NCBI GenBank assembly: GCA_021234155.1
Contig: JAJEKV010000102.1
Location: 3,387,193-3,451,192 of the forward strand
Reading direction: 5' to 3'
From: Isoetes taiwanensis
Taxonomy: Eukaryota > Streptophyta > Lycopodiopsida > Isoetales > Isoetaceae
DNA length: 64,000 nucleotides
Below, one piece after another: positions 23,171 to 31,172 of the stretch. The first letter of the stretch is position 1. The number at the start of each line of letters is the position of its first letter. Made by a program: the position numbers and the translations under genes. The notes under the pieces are model-generated. The model made no database searches and was not told the origin of the DNA. It worked only from the letters and a program-made list of their open reading frames with translations.

Positions 23171-23295
23171 GATGAAATGGGACTTTGCCCCCTAGTCTGA
23201 TTATGGGCTTAATGCCCATGCTCATTATATTGTCCCATGGCTCTTGATAGGCTCCGTGGACATTAACATTGTATCTATCTACCTACTTACCTACC
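23171..23295 (+). mobile_element. Old LINE 3' UTR and simple-sequence tail
   Basis: The phrase TTGTCCCATGGCTCTTGATAGG then CTCCGTGGACATTAAC resembles the 3' end shared by the (TTCTA)-family LINEs in this window, and is followed by a tetranucleotide tail (TATC/CTAC units, 23269-23296). Confidence 0.5.
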
Positions 23296-23557
23296 CAAAG
23301 AGATGCCATGATATGCCACTTCTATCGTATTTAAATGTCACTTCTAGCATAGCTAACTTCTCAATAATTTAATTGGTGAACCATCTATAACCCATGGAAA
23401 TAGGTGTTATGCCTGAGCCCAAGCTAGAATGACATCTGCCTCACCCTCAGACCTTTAAGTCTGGGTTTTTTTTCCTTTTAAAAAAAAAAATTGAAGGCCC
23501 AACCATGCCTCTAAAACTGCCAAATTGAGCCATGCAGTGCTCAATTTGGGTGGAAAG

Positions 23558-23581
23558 GAAAAAAAAAAAAAAAAAAAAAAA
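23558..23581. repeat. A-tract at the left edge of the Penelope-like unit
   Basis: About 23 uninterrupted A on the plus strand, directly abutting the terminal repeat. A similar A-tract abuts the other end at about 31150-31172. Confidence 0.85.
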
Positions 23582-25239
23582 GTCTAGTATAGCCCTAAGA
23601 CCTTTAGACTCTAGTGATACCAATCCCATTTGGGAAATTAACCACTCAATTGGCAGCCTTACTAAAGGATAGGTGCAATCTTTTAGTAAGCCCTGATCTG
23701 AATAAGATTAAGATTAAGCCTCAAATAACTACTAGTAATAGTTGAATATAATGACCTTATTTCTCTCACTGGCTTATTACATATCATAAAAATCAGAGTC
23801 ATTTACATGAATTTCAACTTAATTTAAAACCCATTGGCAAAAAAACTTGACATACTATTTTTTGAAAGTGCAGACTGCTTAAATAATCTTTTACATCATG
23901 AAATATATATCGAAAACCAAACAAACAAAATAATCTGTTTCCTGAATGGTAAAAATCATGAACCTATTGCAAAAACTAGTAAATTCTCATGACTAACAGT
24001 AAAATATTCCATTTCATAAACTTTGTTTAAGATCCTCATTCAGCAACATATATGACCACTGCTATAAATTATTCCAGAAGCACACTTATCCATGCTCGCA
24101 TCTTGAAAGCTTCAAAAGAGAGAGTAGGAGAGATAGACCCGGTTACCTGCAGCAGAAACAAATGCATATTAGCCTTTTGGGTAATAACATAGGCTGCTAG
24201 CAGGTAAGCAGTGGGGCTATCTGGCTTATCGCCCTTCACCCATCCATCTTTAGTATATCAATAACATTATATTTTGCAAAGCTTACATGCTAGAAGCAAA
24301 TTCATAAAATCATACCTATGTTAGTTTATTCCGATCTATTCCATCAGGACATCTTACCTCATGCCCTTATACACAAACATTAATCTTTCCATTCAGCTTT
24401 TTTACCTTCTTATTTCCTCCATTATCATAATCTGTCATACAGTCTACTTCTTTTATGCTGTTACATACCTTATTTCCTAAGATCCTTTAATTCATCTTCT
24501 AACATTTCCAGCATTTATTATGTCAAATCAAACCTGGTTGTCTTGGCTTGTTACTAGTTTTCCCGCATGCTTGTCCATGGATGTATAGTTGCCCATCAGC
24601 TCTTCATTGTTTTTTGTCATTGTTGCAGGATCAGCAGCAGCATTTTTGTTAGTGGCAGTGCCCACTTCTACCGGATTCTGGCTCAAAAAATCAGCCTCAT
24701 TGATTTTGGCCTTGGTGCTTGTGTTGCCTTCCATGCTTTATTAACGGGGCTTATGATAATCATACATACTCTTTCTTTTTGCCGCCTTTTTCTTTTCTAA
24801 CTCCATTTTTTCCATAGTGGATCTATTGAAGCCACCTTTCTTTCTGCCCATGAATCGTTAGACCCCTCTACTCCATCATTCCGGCAGTATACAGAGGACT
24901 ACACAGCGGATCTGTTTTTTGCCTGCCGATGCCAGATATAAATAAGGAAATAGTTTTAGTTTTACCTTCCAATCGTCATCTGCATGTCGCCTCATCTTCC
25001 TTGTCGATTCACTTCCAGTTCTGTTAGGTTTGGAACCATTCCGTCAATGCACCATACGCTTTTTGCCTTAATTTCTATTTTTTCTTTTTGTCTAATCCAA
25101 CGAATTGGTATTTCCCCTTTTTTTCCTTTTTATTTTTAAGAATACCAAATTCCTTTTGTTTCATTATCTACTACTTCAATATCTTATACACCCTTCCCAT
25201 ATGGTGCCATCATGACTCTTTGTAGCTATAAATAAAAAA
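23580..25239 (-). repeat. Terminal direct repeat, downstream copy (Penelope-like unit)
   Basis: Nearly identical to 29499-31155 (constant offset of 5919 bases). The differences seen are a replaced segment of +3 nt near 24736-24748 and a T/G change near 25221. On the minus strand it lies downstream of the reverse transcriptase. Its version of the N-terminal exon (minus strand, about 24850-24534) is interrupted by two consecutive TAA codons produced by the replaced segment, so this copy cannot start the protein at the usual ATG. It also carries the structured element at 24143-24240 and a small hairpin CTTACTAAAG...CTTTTAGTAAG near 23658-23690. The layout fits the pseudo-LTRs of Penelope-like elements, which arise from tandem partial copies. 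Confidence 0.85.
24143..24240. ncRNA. Conserved structured element in the terminal repeat (copy 1)
   Basis: TTACCTGC (24143-24150) pairs with GCAGGTAA (24200-24207), and AGCAG (24151-24155) with CTGCT (24194-24198). The loop contains ATTAGCCT and GGGTAA. 22 bases after the stem comes CGCCCTTCACC (24230-24240). The same layout is found at 50498-50597 with compensated stem changes. The strand and function are unknown. On the element's sense (minus) strand it lies within the first intron. Confidence 0.6.
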
Positions 25240-25308
25240 TCCTGCCTCCTACCACAGTTCCGGGGGCCCCTATTTTCATGTTAACGTACTTTTGTTACAT
25301 CAGGGAGA

Positions 25309-25340
25309 GTAGGGCCCTGCTGTAACACAGAGGGCCCTAC
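25309..25340. repeat. Strong hairpin downstream of the RT ORF
   Basis: GTAGGGCCCT and AGGGCCCTAC form a perfect 10-bp stem, and CTGT/ACAG extends it inside after a one-base bulge. On the minus strand it lies about 55-85 nt after the RT stop codon and before the downstream terminal repeat, so it is in the 3' UTR of the element. It could be an RT recognition structure or a 3' processing signal. Confidence 0.75.
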
Positions 25341-25393
25341 CCTTACCGTCTAGAGTCTACTCTTATTATTTAATAAAACCAACAATAAGATAC

Positions 25394-27346
25394 TTACATT
25401 AGTTTGAGCAGCATTCTTGTTAGGTCTCCAACATCATACGGGAGTCCCGGAAATCTGTTATTCTTCAGAGCCTGCAGTACTATCTTGTAGATGTTTGCTT
25501 TGTTGAAGCCATTGTCACAGAAAGTTAGAATGAGTTTATGTATATCAGGAGCAGCTGTATCTGCTGAAGAGTGTGCATATACGTACGGGATGACTTGTGA
25601 TATAATCACTTTGCTAGCCTGCCCATAGGGTCTGCAACTACATGCTTTTATGAATTTGCACACTTCAAATGGCAGTTTATTCCTTTTGTCATACCTATAG
25701 TACTTGTATAAGCCTGCATGTTTATCCATCACTATAATCGTGATGTTTAAGAAATTCACCTGTTGGCCCCATTTTTTACCATCTTGCAGTAACTTTCCAT
25801 ATATTGTTTCGTCTTTGATCCCCAAATGTTCCATGTTGTATATTGTACATTCAGAATCCTTGTCAAAGAACTCCTGCAGGTCTCCTCCATTTATAATACT
25901 AAGATCATCTATGTATCTTGCTGCGAACTGGAATCTCGGGATATCTTTTAATCTGTTCATATGTGCCAGTTTTTTAATGAACTGGAGTTCATACCAAGCT
26001 AGGTATAGATTGCACCATGCAGGACTGCATGAAAATCCCATTGGTATACCTTTTCTTTGTCTCCAGATTTCCTGTCCCATTTTTAAATAGCAGTGGCTCA
26101 GCAGCCATTCATTGACTTTTTTGAAGAAATCCCTAGTTATCAGAATTCTGTTTTTTGCTCTTTCCTCATCTAATTTTACCCATTCAGTTTTGTAGCCTTC
26201 ATACTTTCTTTTGCTATACATATGTTCTCTTGGTGCCGTGTGTAGTTTATAGTCCCAAACTAGATCAACTATATCATTTATTATATCAATTATGCCATCC
26301 CTACCATAAATTGGAATATTTTCGTAGCATTTCGTGATATCTGCTGAAAAAACATTGTTAACCTTAGTTGGTAGGTTCAAGATCACATCATATGAAGAGT
26401 TCACCATCCAACTTGAATTGACCTTATTGGGTAGCCAAATTCTTATTTCTGCCGTGTTCCATTGGCTAACTTCTGGCCAAATCTCTATGCATTTGCTAAG
26501 AATACTAGTAATCAAATCAGCCACTTGGGTGAAGGCAGTTTCATGAGCATTAGTTATCCATCGATACTCAGCTTTATGTGCCTTAAACAATCCTAGTAAA
26601 TAAGGTAATTTATCAAGGTGCTTTTCTGTGGTATCCATTGCCATTTGAATACCCAGCATACATTCATTCTTGATAGCATCCTCACTGCAATTTACTTTCT
26701 CAAAATCCTTGCTATTTAGCCTGTTCATTGCCATTTCTCTAATATGTTTTTGGCATATAAATGATGCATTGTTACCCGCTTTATCAAGCCCAGCAATGTA
26801 AAGGTTCTCATTTAGCCATTGTAAGTTCTTTTTAACCCCTGCATCGTTCCATAAAAATCTCTTTTTTGGTAACATGGCCTTATGCTCCACAATTCTCATA
26901 TGTGCTTCAGTCATAATCTGATTTTTTATGTACTTAATACCTTCCTCTTCAATATGCAGCAGGCTAAAATAGTGAACCATAAAGAATTGGTCAACTGTTT
27001 TAGTAAATTCCTCCATGAACTGTTCAATGGTGAAGCTACAATCCGGAATATGGTTCAATCCCATGGCAAAGGCTTCCCTTAACTTTTTGCAATGGATAAT
27101 TTGCAGGTCTGTGGTCCTGATATGACCAATTGTTTTATCCACAAATTTTTCCAGACTGGGATTTTGGCATGGGCATTTGTTATTACTACCATCTGCAAAG
27201 ATATTATAAGGTTTGTAGACCTTATCTTTAATTTGCTCAACATATCTCCATCCGAAGATGGTATTTTCTAAAAGTTCCTCAGCTGTTCCTGGTATTGTAC
27301 TCTGTAATGTATTTAAGAATATATTTCTGACAGAGAATCTTTCCAT
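25394..27346 (-). CDS. Penelope-like reverse transcriptase
   Basis: The 650-residue open frame has the order of motifs of Penelope-like element (PLE) reverse transcriptases. LDKAGNNASFI at about 187-197 corresponds to the ADKG block before RT1. RT1 is LLGLFKAHKAEYRWIT (250-265). Motif A is VFSADITKCYENIP (332-345), compared with the PLE pattern SFDVxxLYTNIP. Motif B is QRKGIPMGFSCSPAWCNLYLAWYE (430-453). Motif C is RYIDD (477-481), with both catalytic Asp. Motif D is FLNITI...YRYDKRNKLPF (532-560). The N-terminus has a CPCQ cysteine pair (58-61) and a REAFAMGLNHIP block. No GIY-YIG endonuclease is visible after the RT, so this resembles the endonuclease-lacking PLEs. The frame stays open upstream of the ATG to a stop at about 27468, and a short extra exon may precede it (27573-27522). 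A donor-like GTAAGT overlaps the stop. No disabling mutation was seen. Confidence 0.85.
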   Translation of the reverse strand: MERFSVRNIFLNTLQSTIPGTAEELLENTIFGWRYVEQIKDKVYKPYNIFADGSNNKCPCQNPSLEKFVDKTIGHIRTTDLQIIHCKKLREAFAMGLNHIPDCSFTIEQFMEEFTKTVDQFFMVHYFSLLHIEEEGIKYIKNQIMTEAHMRIVEHKAMLPKKRFLWNDAGVKKNLQWLNENLYIAGLDKAGNNASFICQKHIREMAMNRLNSKDFEKVNCSEDAIKNECMLGIQMAMDTTEKHLDKLPYLLGLFKAHKAEYRWITNAHETAFTQVADLITSILSKCIEIWPEVSQWNTAEIRIWLPNKVNSSWMVNSSYDVILNLPTKVNNVFSADITKCYENIPIYGRDGIIDIINDIVDLVWDYKLHTAPREHMYSKRKYEGYKTEWVKLDEERAKNRILITRDFFKKVNEWLLSHCYLKMGQEIWRQRKGIPMGFSCSPAWCNLYLAWYELQFIKKLAHMNRLKDIPRFQFAARYIDDLSIINGGDLQEFFDKDSECTIYNMEHLGIKDETIYGKLLQDGKKWGQQVNFLNITIIVMDKHAGLYKYYRYDKRNKLPFEVCKFIKACSCRPYGQASKVIISQVIPYVYAHSSADTAAPDIHKLILTFCDNGFNKANIYKIVLQALKNNRFPGLPYDVGDLTRMLLKLM

Positions 27347-27521
27347 GGATTTGGATAAAAAGGTACAGTGAACTATCTTTGCTTTCTGTTTGTCCCTAGA
27401 GACCTTAAGGTGTCTTTTCCCTTTGCTATCCCTGACAATGAATCTTGTATTTGCAGCAGTTACCTACATAAATGGGATGTGTATCAGTATTGTGGTTTGC
27501 AGAATGTATCTTTTCACTTAC

Positions 27522-27573
27522 CTTTCCCAAGATACTTCTGCTTTTTTGCATGAAAATTTCGATATTCATGGCT
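27522..27573 (-). other. Candidate short exon linking ORF1 and RT
   Basis: On the minus strand, an acceptor ATACCAG precedes 27573 and a strong donor AAAG|GTAAGTG follows 27522. The exon would read AMNIEIFMQKSRSILGK and join in frame to 27463 (acceptor TATGTAG), continuing into the RT. On the other side it would join in frame to the end of ORF1 (donor AA|GTAAGT at 27832). The second intron would be only 58 nt, which is short for plants, so this is a hypothesis. Confidence 0.35.
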
Positions 27574-27828
27574 CTGGTATTATGTACCAGCAAGAATCAT
27601 AGTAGGAAAAGTTTTTTGGTTTTATAGTCACATAGGGGAAAAAAACTTTTTCCATGAAAAACCCCCAGTATGTACTTTTTGGTTATGGCCATAATAACGT
27701 TATTCTCATTGAGAGTGTTTAATTTTCAGAATATGGACTTTCTGACTTAGAGTAAAAATATGCAAATTCAAACATGAGAAATAACTTTAACAGTTCTAAA
27801 AATGTAATACGAAAGCTTGTGTTATGAC

Positions 27829-29391
27829 TTACTTGGAAGTAGCCATATAGTTCAGTTTGCTGGGTGGACTGTCCTCCAGGTTGATGATTTTGTTGCCACC
27901 CTTTGTGACCGAGTACTCATCTTCATTCACGGTCATGTCTTGAGTGTCCCTGCTAATAGTTTTGCTACGTGGGTCCATAGTGACACGAGGAGGTCCTCTT
28001 GGTGTGTAACTGGGCGTGCCCATGCTGCTGCTGCCTTTTTGTTTTGACCATGCATATTTATTCTTCTGTTTTGGGGTCTGCTCTGTCACAAAAGTCCTTG
28101 GCCTGAGCGTTTTTTCTGTAATTTCAGCAAGTCTGGTGTTCCCAAAAGCTGCCTTCAAATCTTTATCCGGATTGTTAGCATAGTATAATGTCATTTCAAT
28201 CATAACCTTCCTTACTTCTAGATATGAAAAGTATGCAAGAACAGCAGGCCTAATGACGTTGTAAACTAATTTTGTAAAGCATACCATTTTAACCATTGGT
28301 GTGGCACCTGGGTATAGTTCCTCTAAGTTGTTGAGCATGTACCATACAGCGTGGTCAATCCAGATAATGCCACTGCCACATTGCTCTTTGTCTTTATCTT
28401 TTTTCTTGGTTTTGATGCAGCCACATGTCAAAAAGGGGCAGTGTGTTCTCCAGATTTTCTTTAGGTAGAAGCCATCCCTTTTATCATCACTAAAAGCCAT
28501 GTTACCTTTCTGGCTCACGTGTATCCCTGTATTTTTGTCACAGGACTGCGGCTCAAAGAAATTTACATCAATTGGTAATATCATTTCCTTTTTTGTGAAG
28601 TGTTTGTCGAGTTTTTCTGCCTTAATTTTTGCATTTCTGATATCATCATCCGTGATTCCAGCTAAAGCCTTCCAAGTTTCAGTGTTGATTGGGGCTAAAG
28701 CCCCAAAATTCTGACTTCTCCACAAGGCTTGACCATAGGTTAATCCATAACATTCAACCCCATGTTCTGATATCAAAGGAAATCTAGCTGAATTACCCAA
28801 AGTTAGAGTAGGTACTTGTTCTGTATCAGGACTATCATCCTCATTTTTTCCGGAGCTATTTTTCAAGCCCCCCTCAAGGCATAAAGACTCCTCTTCTGTG
28901 AGATCATCCTCTGAAAATAAACAATGGCGAACTTCTTCTTGCAGATAATGAGGGGTAGCCTCCTTAATTTCCTCGGTTTTCAGAGATGATACAATTTCAT
29001 GCACGCTTTCCAAAGCATTCAGGCCTATCAAGAATTTTTGTCCCAAATCATCATCCAAACATGTCCTATCATACAGTATACTAGGCATCTCATTGTAAAC
29101 TGTTGCAAATATGGTTTTGCATGTTTCCACATGAAAGCTTGATTTCTTCATTAGCTGGAACATTTTGAACCAGCCACTAAAACCCAGGTAGCTAACTGGT
29201 GATTTTTCCTTATCTATCAAACCTTTTTCTTTGAAAATAATGTACTCATGTACCTCAACTGGTTTAATACAAGCAATCACAGTCTGTACGGCAGCATTTG
29301 GACTTGTACTTTGACATGTATCATATTGTAGCATCTTCAGTTCTTTTATCCATATGTTGCCAAAGTCTGATTCCTCATCTTGTATTGTAAC
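27829..29391 (-). CDS. Large ORF1 of the Penelope-like unit, unknown function
   Basis: About 520 residues with no family I recognise. There is no ATG at its start: the frame opens right after an acceptor-like GATTTGCAG (29392-29393), so I read it as an internal exon beginning VTIQDEESDFGN. Features seen are an acidic central part (SEDDLTEEES, EDDSPDTEQ), a Cys cluster HCPFLTCGC with a further QCG after a Lys-rich KTKKKDKDKEQ, hydrophobic helical stretches near VWYMLNNLEELYPG, and a basic Pro/Ser-rich tail (TPKQKNKYAWSKQKG...YTPRGPPRV). These would suit a nucleic-acid-binding or structural partner of the RT, but that is inference. The stop overlaps a good donor (AA|GTAAGT), so the protein may be fused by splicing to the RT. 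Confidence 0.6.
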   Translation of the reverse strand, partial: VTIQDEESDFGNIWIKELKMLQYDTCQSTSPNAAVQTVIACIKPVEVHEYIIFKEKGLIDKEKSPVSYLGFSGWFKMFQLMKKSSFHVETCKTIFATVYNEMPSILYDRTCLDDDLGQKFLIGLNALESVHEIVSSLKTEEIKEATPHYLQEEVRHCLFSEDDLTEEESLCLEGGLKNSSGKNEDDSPDTEQVPTLTLGNSARFPLISEHGVECYGLTYGQALWRSQNFGALAPINTETWKALAGITDDDIRNAKIKAEKLDKHFTKKEMILPIDVNFFEPQSCDKNTGIHVSQKGNMAFSDDKRDGFYLKKIWRTHCPFLTCGCIKTKKKDKDKEQCGSGIIWIDHAVWYMLNNLEELYPGATPMVKMVCFTKLVYNVIRPAVLAYFSYLEVRKVMIEMTLYYANNPDKDLKAAFGNTRLAEITEKTLRPRTFVTEQTPKQKNKYAWSKQKGSSSMGTPSYTPRGPPRVTMDPRSKTISRDTQDMTVNEDEYSVTKGGNKIINLEDSPPSKLNYMATSK

Positions 29392-30061
29392 CTGCAAATC
29401 AATCTCATTTCAAAAGTTTTAAACAAAAAAGTGCACCTTTATTCAAATCAAGGTTCCTGGTTATACCAGGAAACTGGATAAACATAAAAAAATGCCTTAA
29501 GTCTAGTATAGCCCTAAGACCTTTAGACTCTAGTGATACCAATCCCATTTGGGAAATTAACCACTCAATTGGCAGCCTTACTAAAGGATAGGTGCAATCT
29601 TTTAGTAAGCCCTGATCTGAATAAGATTAAGATTAAGCCTCAAATAACTACTAGTAATAGTTGAATATAATGACCTTATTTCTCTCACTGGCTTATTACA
29701 TATCATAAAAATCAGAGTCATTTACATGAATTTCAACTTAATTTAAAACCCATTGGCAAAAAAACTTGACATACTATTTTTTGAAAGTGCAGACTGCTTA
29801 AATAATCTTTTACATCATGAAATATATATCGAAAACCAAACAAACAAAATAATCTGTTTCCTGAATGGTAAAAATCATGAACCTATTGCAAAAACTAGTA
29901 AATTCTCATGACTAACAGTAAAATATTCCATTTCATAAACTTTGTTTAAGATCCTCATTCAGCAACATATATGACCACTGCTATAAATTATTCCAGAAGC
30001 ACACTTATCCATGCTCGCATCTTGAAAGCTTCAAAAGAGAGAGTAGGAGAGATAGACCCGG

Positions 30062-30159
30062 TTACCTGCAGCAGAAACAAATGCATATTAGCCTTTTGGG
30101 TAATAACATAGGCTGCTAGCAGGTAAGCAGTGGGGCTATCTGGCTTATCGCCCTTCACC
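30062..30159. ncRNA. Conserved structured element in the terminal repeat (copy 2)
   Basis: Identical in sequence and layout to the element at 24143-24240: stem TTACCTGC/GCAGGTAA, inner stem AGCAG/CTGCT, and a trailing CGCCCTTCACC. The identity simply reflects the repeat. The independent evidence comes from the diverged copy at 50498-50597. Confidence 0.6.
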
Positions 30160-30452
30160 CATCCATCTTTAGTATATCAATAACATTATATTTTGCAAAG
30201 CTTACATGCTAGAAGCAAATTCATAAAATCATACCTATGTTAGTTTATTCCGATCTATTCCATCAGGACATCTTACCTCATGCCCTTATACACAAACATT
30301 AATCTTTCCATTCAGCTTTTTTACCTTCTTATTTCCTCCATTATCATAATCTGTCATACAGTCTACTTCTTTTATGCTGTTACATACCTTATTTCCTAAG
30401 ATCCTTTAATTCATCTTCTAACATTTCCAGCATTTATTATGTCAAATCAAAC

Positions 30453-30767
30453 CTGGTTGTCTTGGCTTGTTACTAGTTTTCCCGCATGCTTGTCCATGGA
30501 TGTATAGTTGCCCATCAGCTCTTCATTGTTTTTTGTCATTGTTGCAGGATCAGCAGCAGCATTTTTGTTAGTGGCAGTGCCCACTTCTACCGGATTCTGG
30601 CTCAAAAAATCAGCCTCATTGATTTTGGCCTTGGTGCTTGTGTTGCCTTCCATGCTGCTAACAGGCTTATGATAATCATACATACTCTTTCTTTTTGCCG
30701 CCTTTTTCTTTTCTAACTCCATTTTTTCCATAGTGGATCTATTGAAGCCACCTTTCTTTCTGCCCAT
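30453..30767 (-). CDS. N-terminal exon of the Penelope-like unit
   Basis: The ATG at 30767 is preceded in frame by a stop. The exon encodes 105 residues: a very basic start (MGRKKGGFNRSTMEKMELEKKKAAKRKS), then an Asn/Thr/Ala-rich polar stretch ending TSQDNQ. The frame would stop two codons later, but a donor CAG|GTTTGA lies exactly there. Joining 30453 to the acceptor at 29391 keeps phase 0 and gives ...SQDNQ|VTIQDEES..., so this is probably the first coding exon of ORF1, located inside the terminal repeat. The intron would be about 1.06 kb. The basic start could act in nuclear import or RNA binding (inference). Confidence 0.6.
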
Positions 30768-31149
30768 GAATCGTTAGACCCCTCTACTCCATCATTCCGG
30801 CAGTATACAGAGGACTACACAGCGGATCTGTTTTTTGCCTGCCGATGCCAGATATAAATAAGGAAATAGTTTTAGTTTTACCTTCCAATCGTCATCTGCA
30901 TGTCGCCTCATCTTCCTTGTCGATTCACTTCCAGTTCTGTTAGGTTTGGAACCATTCCGTCAATGCACCATACGCTTTTTGCCTTAATTTCTATTTTTTC
31001 TTTTTGTCTAATCCAACGAATTGGTATTTCCCCTTTTTTTCCTTTTTATTTTTAAGAATACCAAATTCCTTTTGTTTCATTATCTACTACTTCAATATCT
31101 TATACACCCTTCCCATATGGTGCCATCATGACTCTTGGTAGCTATAAAT

Positions 31150-31172
31150 AAAAAAAAAAAAAAAAAAAAAAA
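31150..31172. repeat. A-tract at the right edge of the Penelope-like unit
   Basis: About 23 A on the plus strand immediately after GCTATAAATA, mirroring the A-tract at the left edge. The pair could be a homopolymeric target site duplicated on insertion. Confidence 0.8.

Larger units (their letters stand above)
29499..31155 (-). repeat. Terminal direct repeat, upstream copy (Penelope-like unit)
   Basis: The partner of 23580-25239. On the minus strand this copy is upstream of ORF1. It contains the intact N-terminal exon (30767-30453), the structured element at 30062-30159, and most of the first intron. TATAAGA at about 31097-31105 on the minus strand, roughly 330 nt upstream of the ATG, is a possible TATA box. 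Its outer edge meets an A-tract on the plus strand. Confidence 0.85.

Noticed and set aside
23580-25394. Hammerhead ribozyme in the Penelope-like unit
   Set aside because: PLEs often carry hammerheads, so I searched both strands for CTGANGA plus GAAA. The nearest hits (CTGATGT near 25302 and CTGATGG near 24347 on the minus strand) lack the full core and the required stems.
25394-27346. Telomerase or group II intron maturase
   Set aside because: The YxNIP and RYIDD blocks, the ADKG-like block and the KGIPMG context fit Penelope-like RTs. No telomerase-specific T motif or intron domain V was seen.
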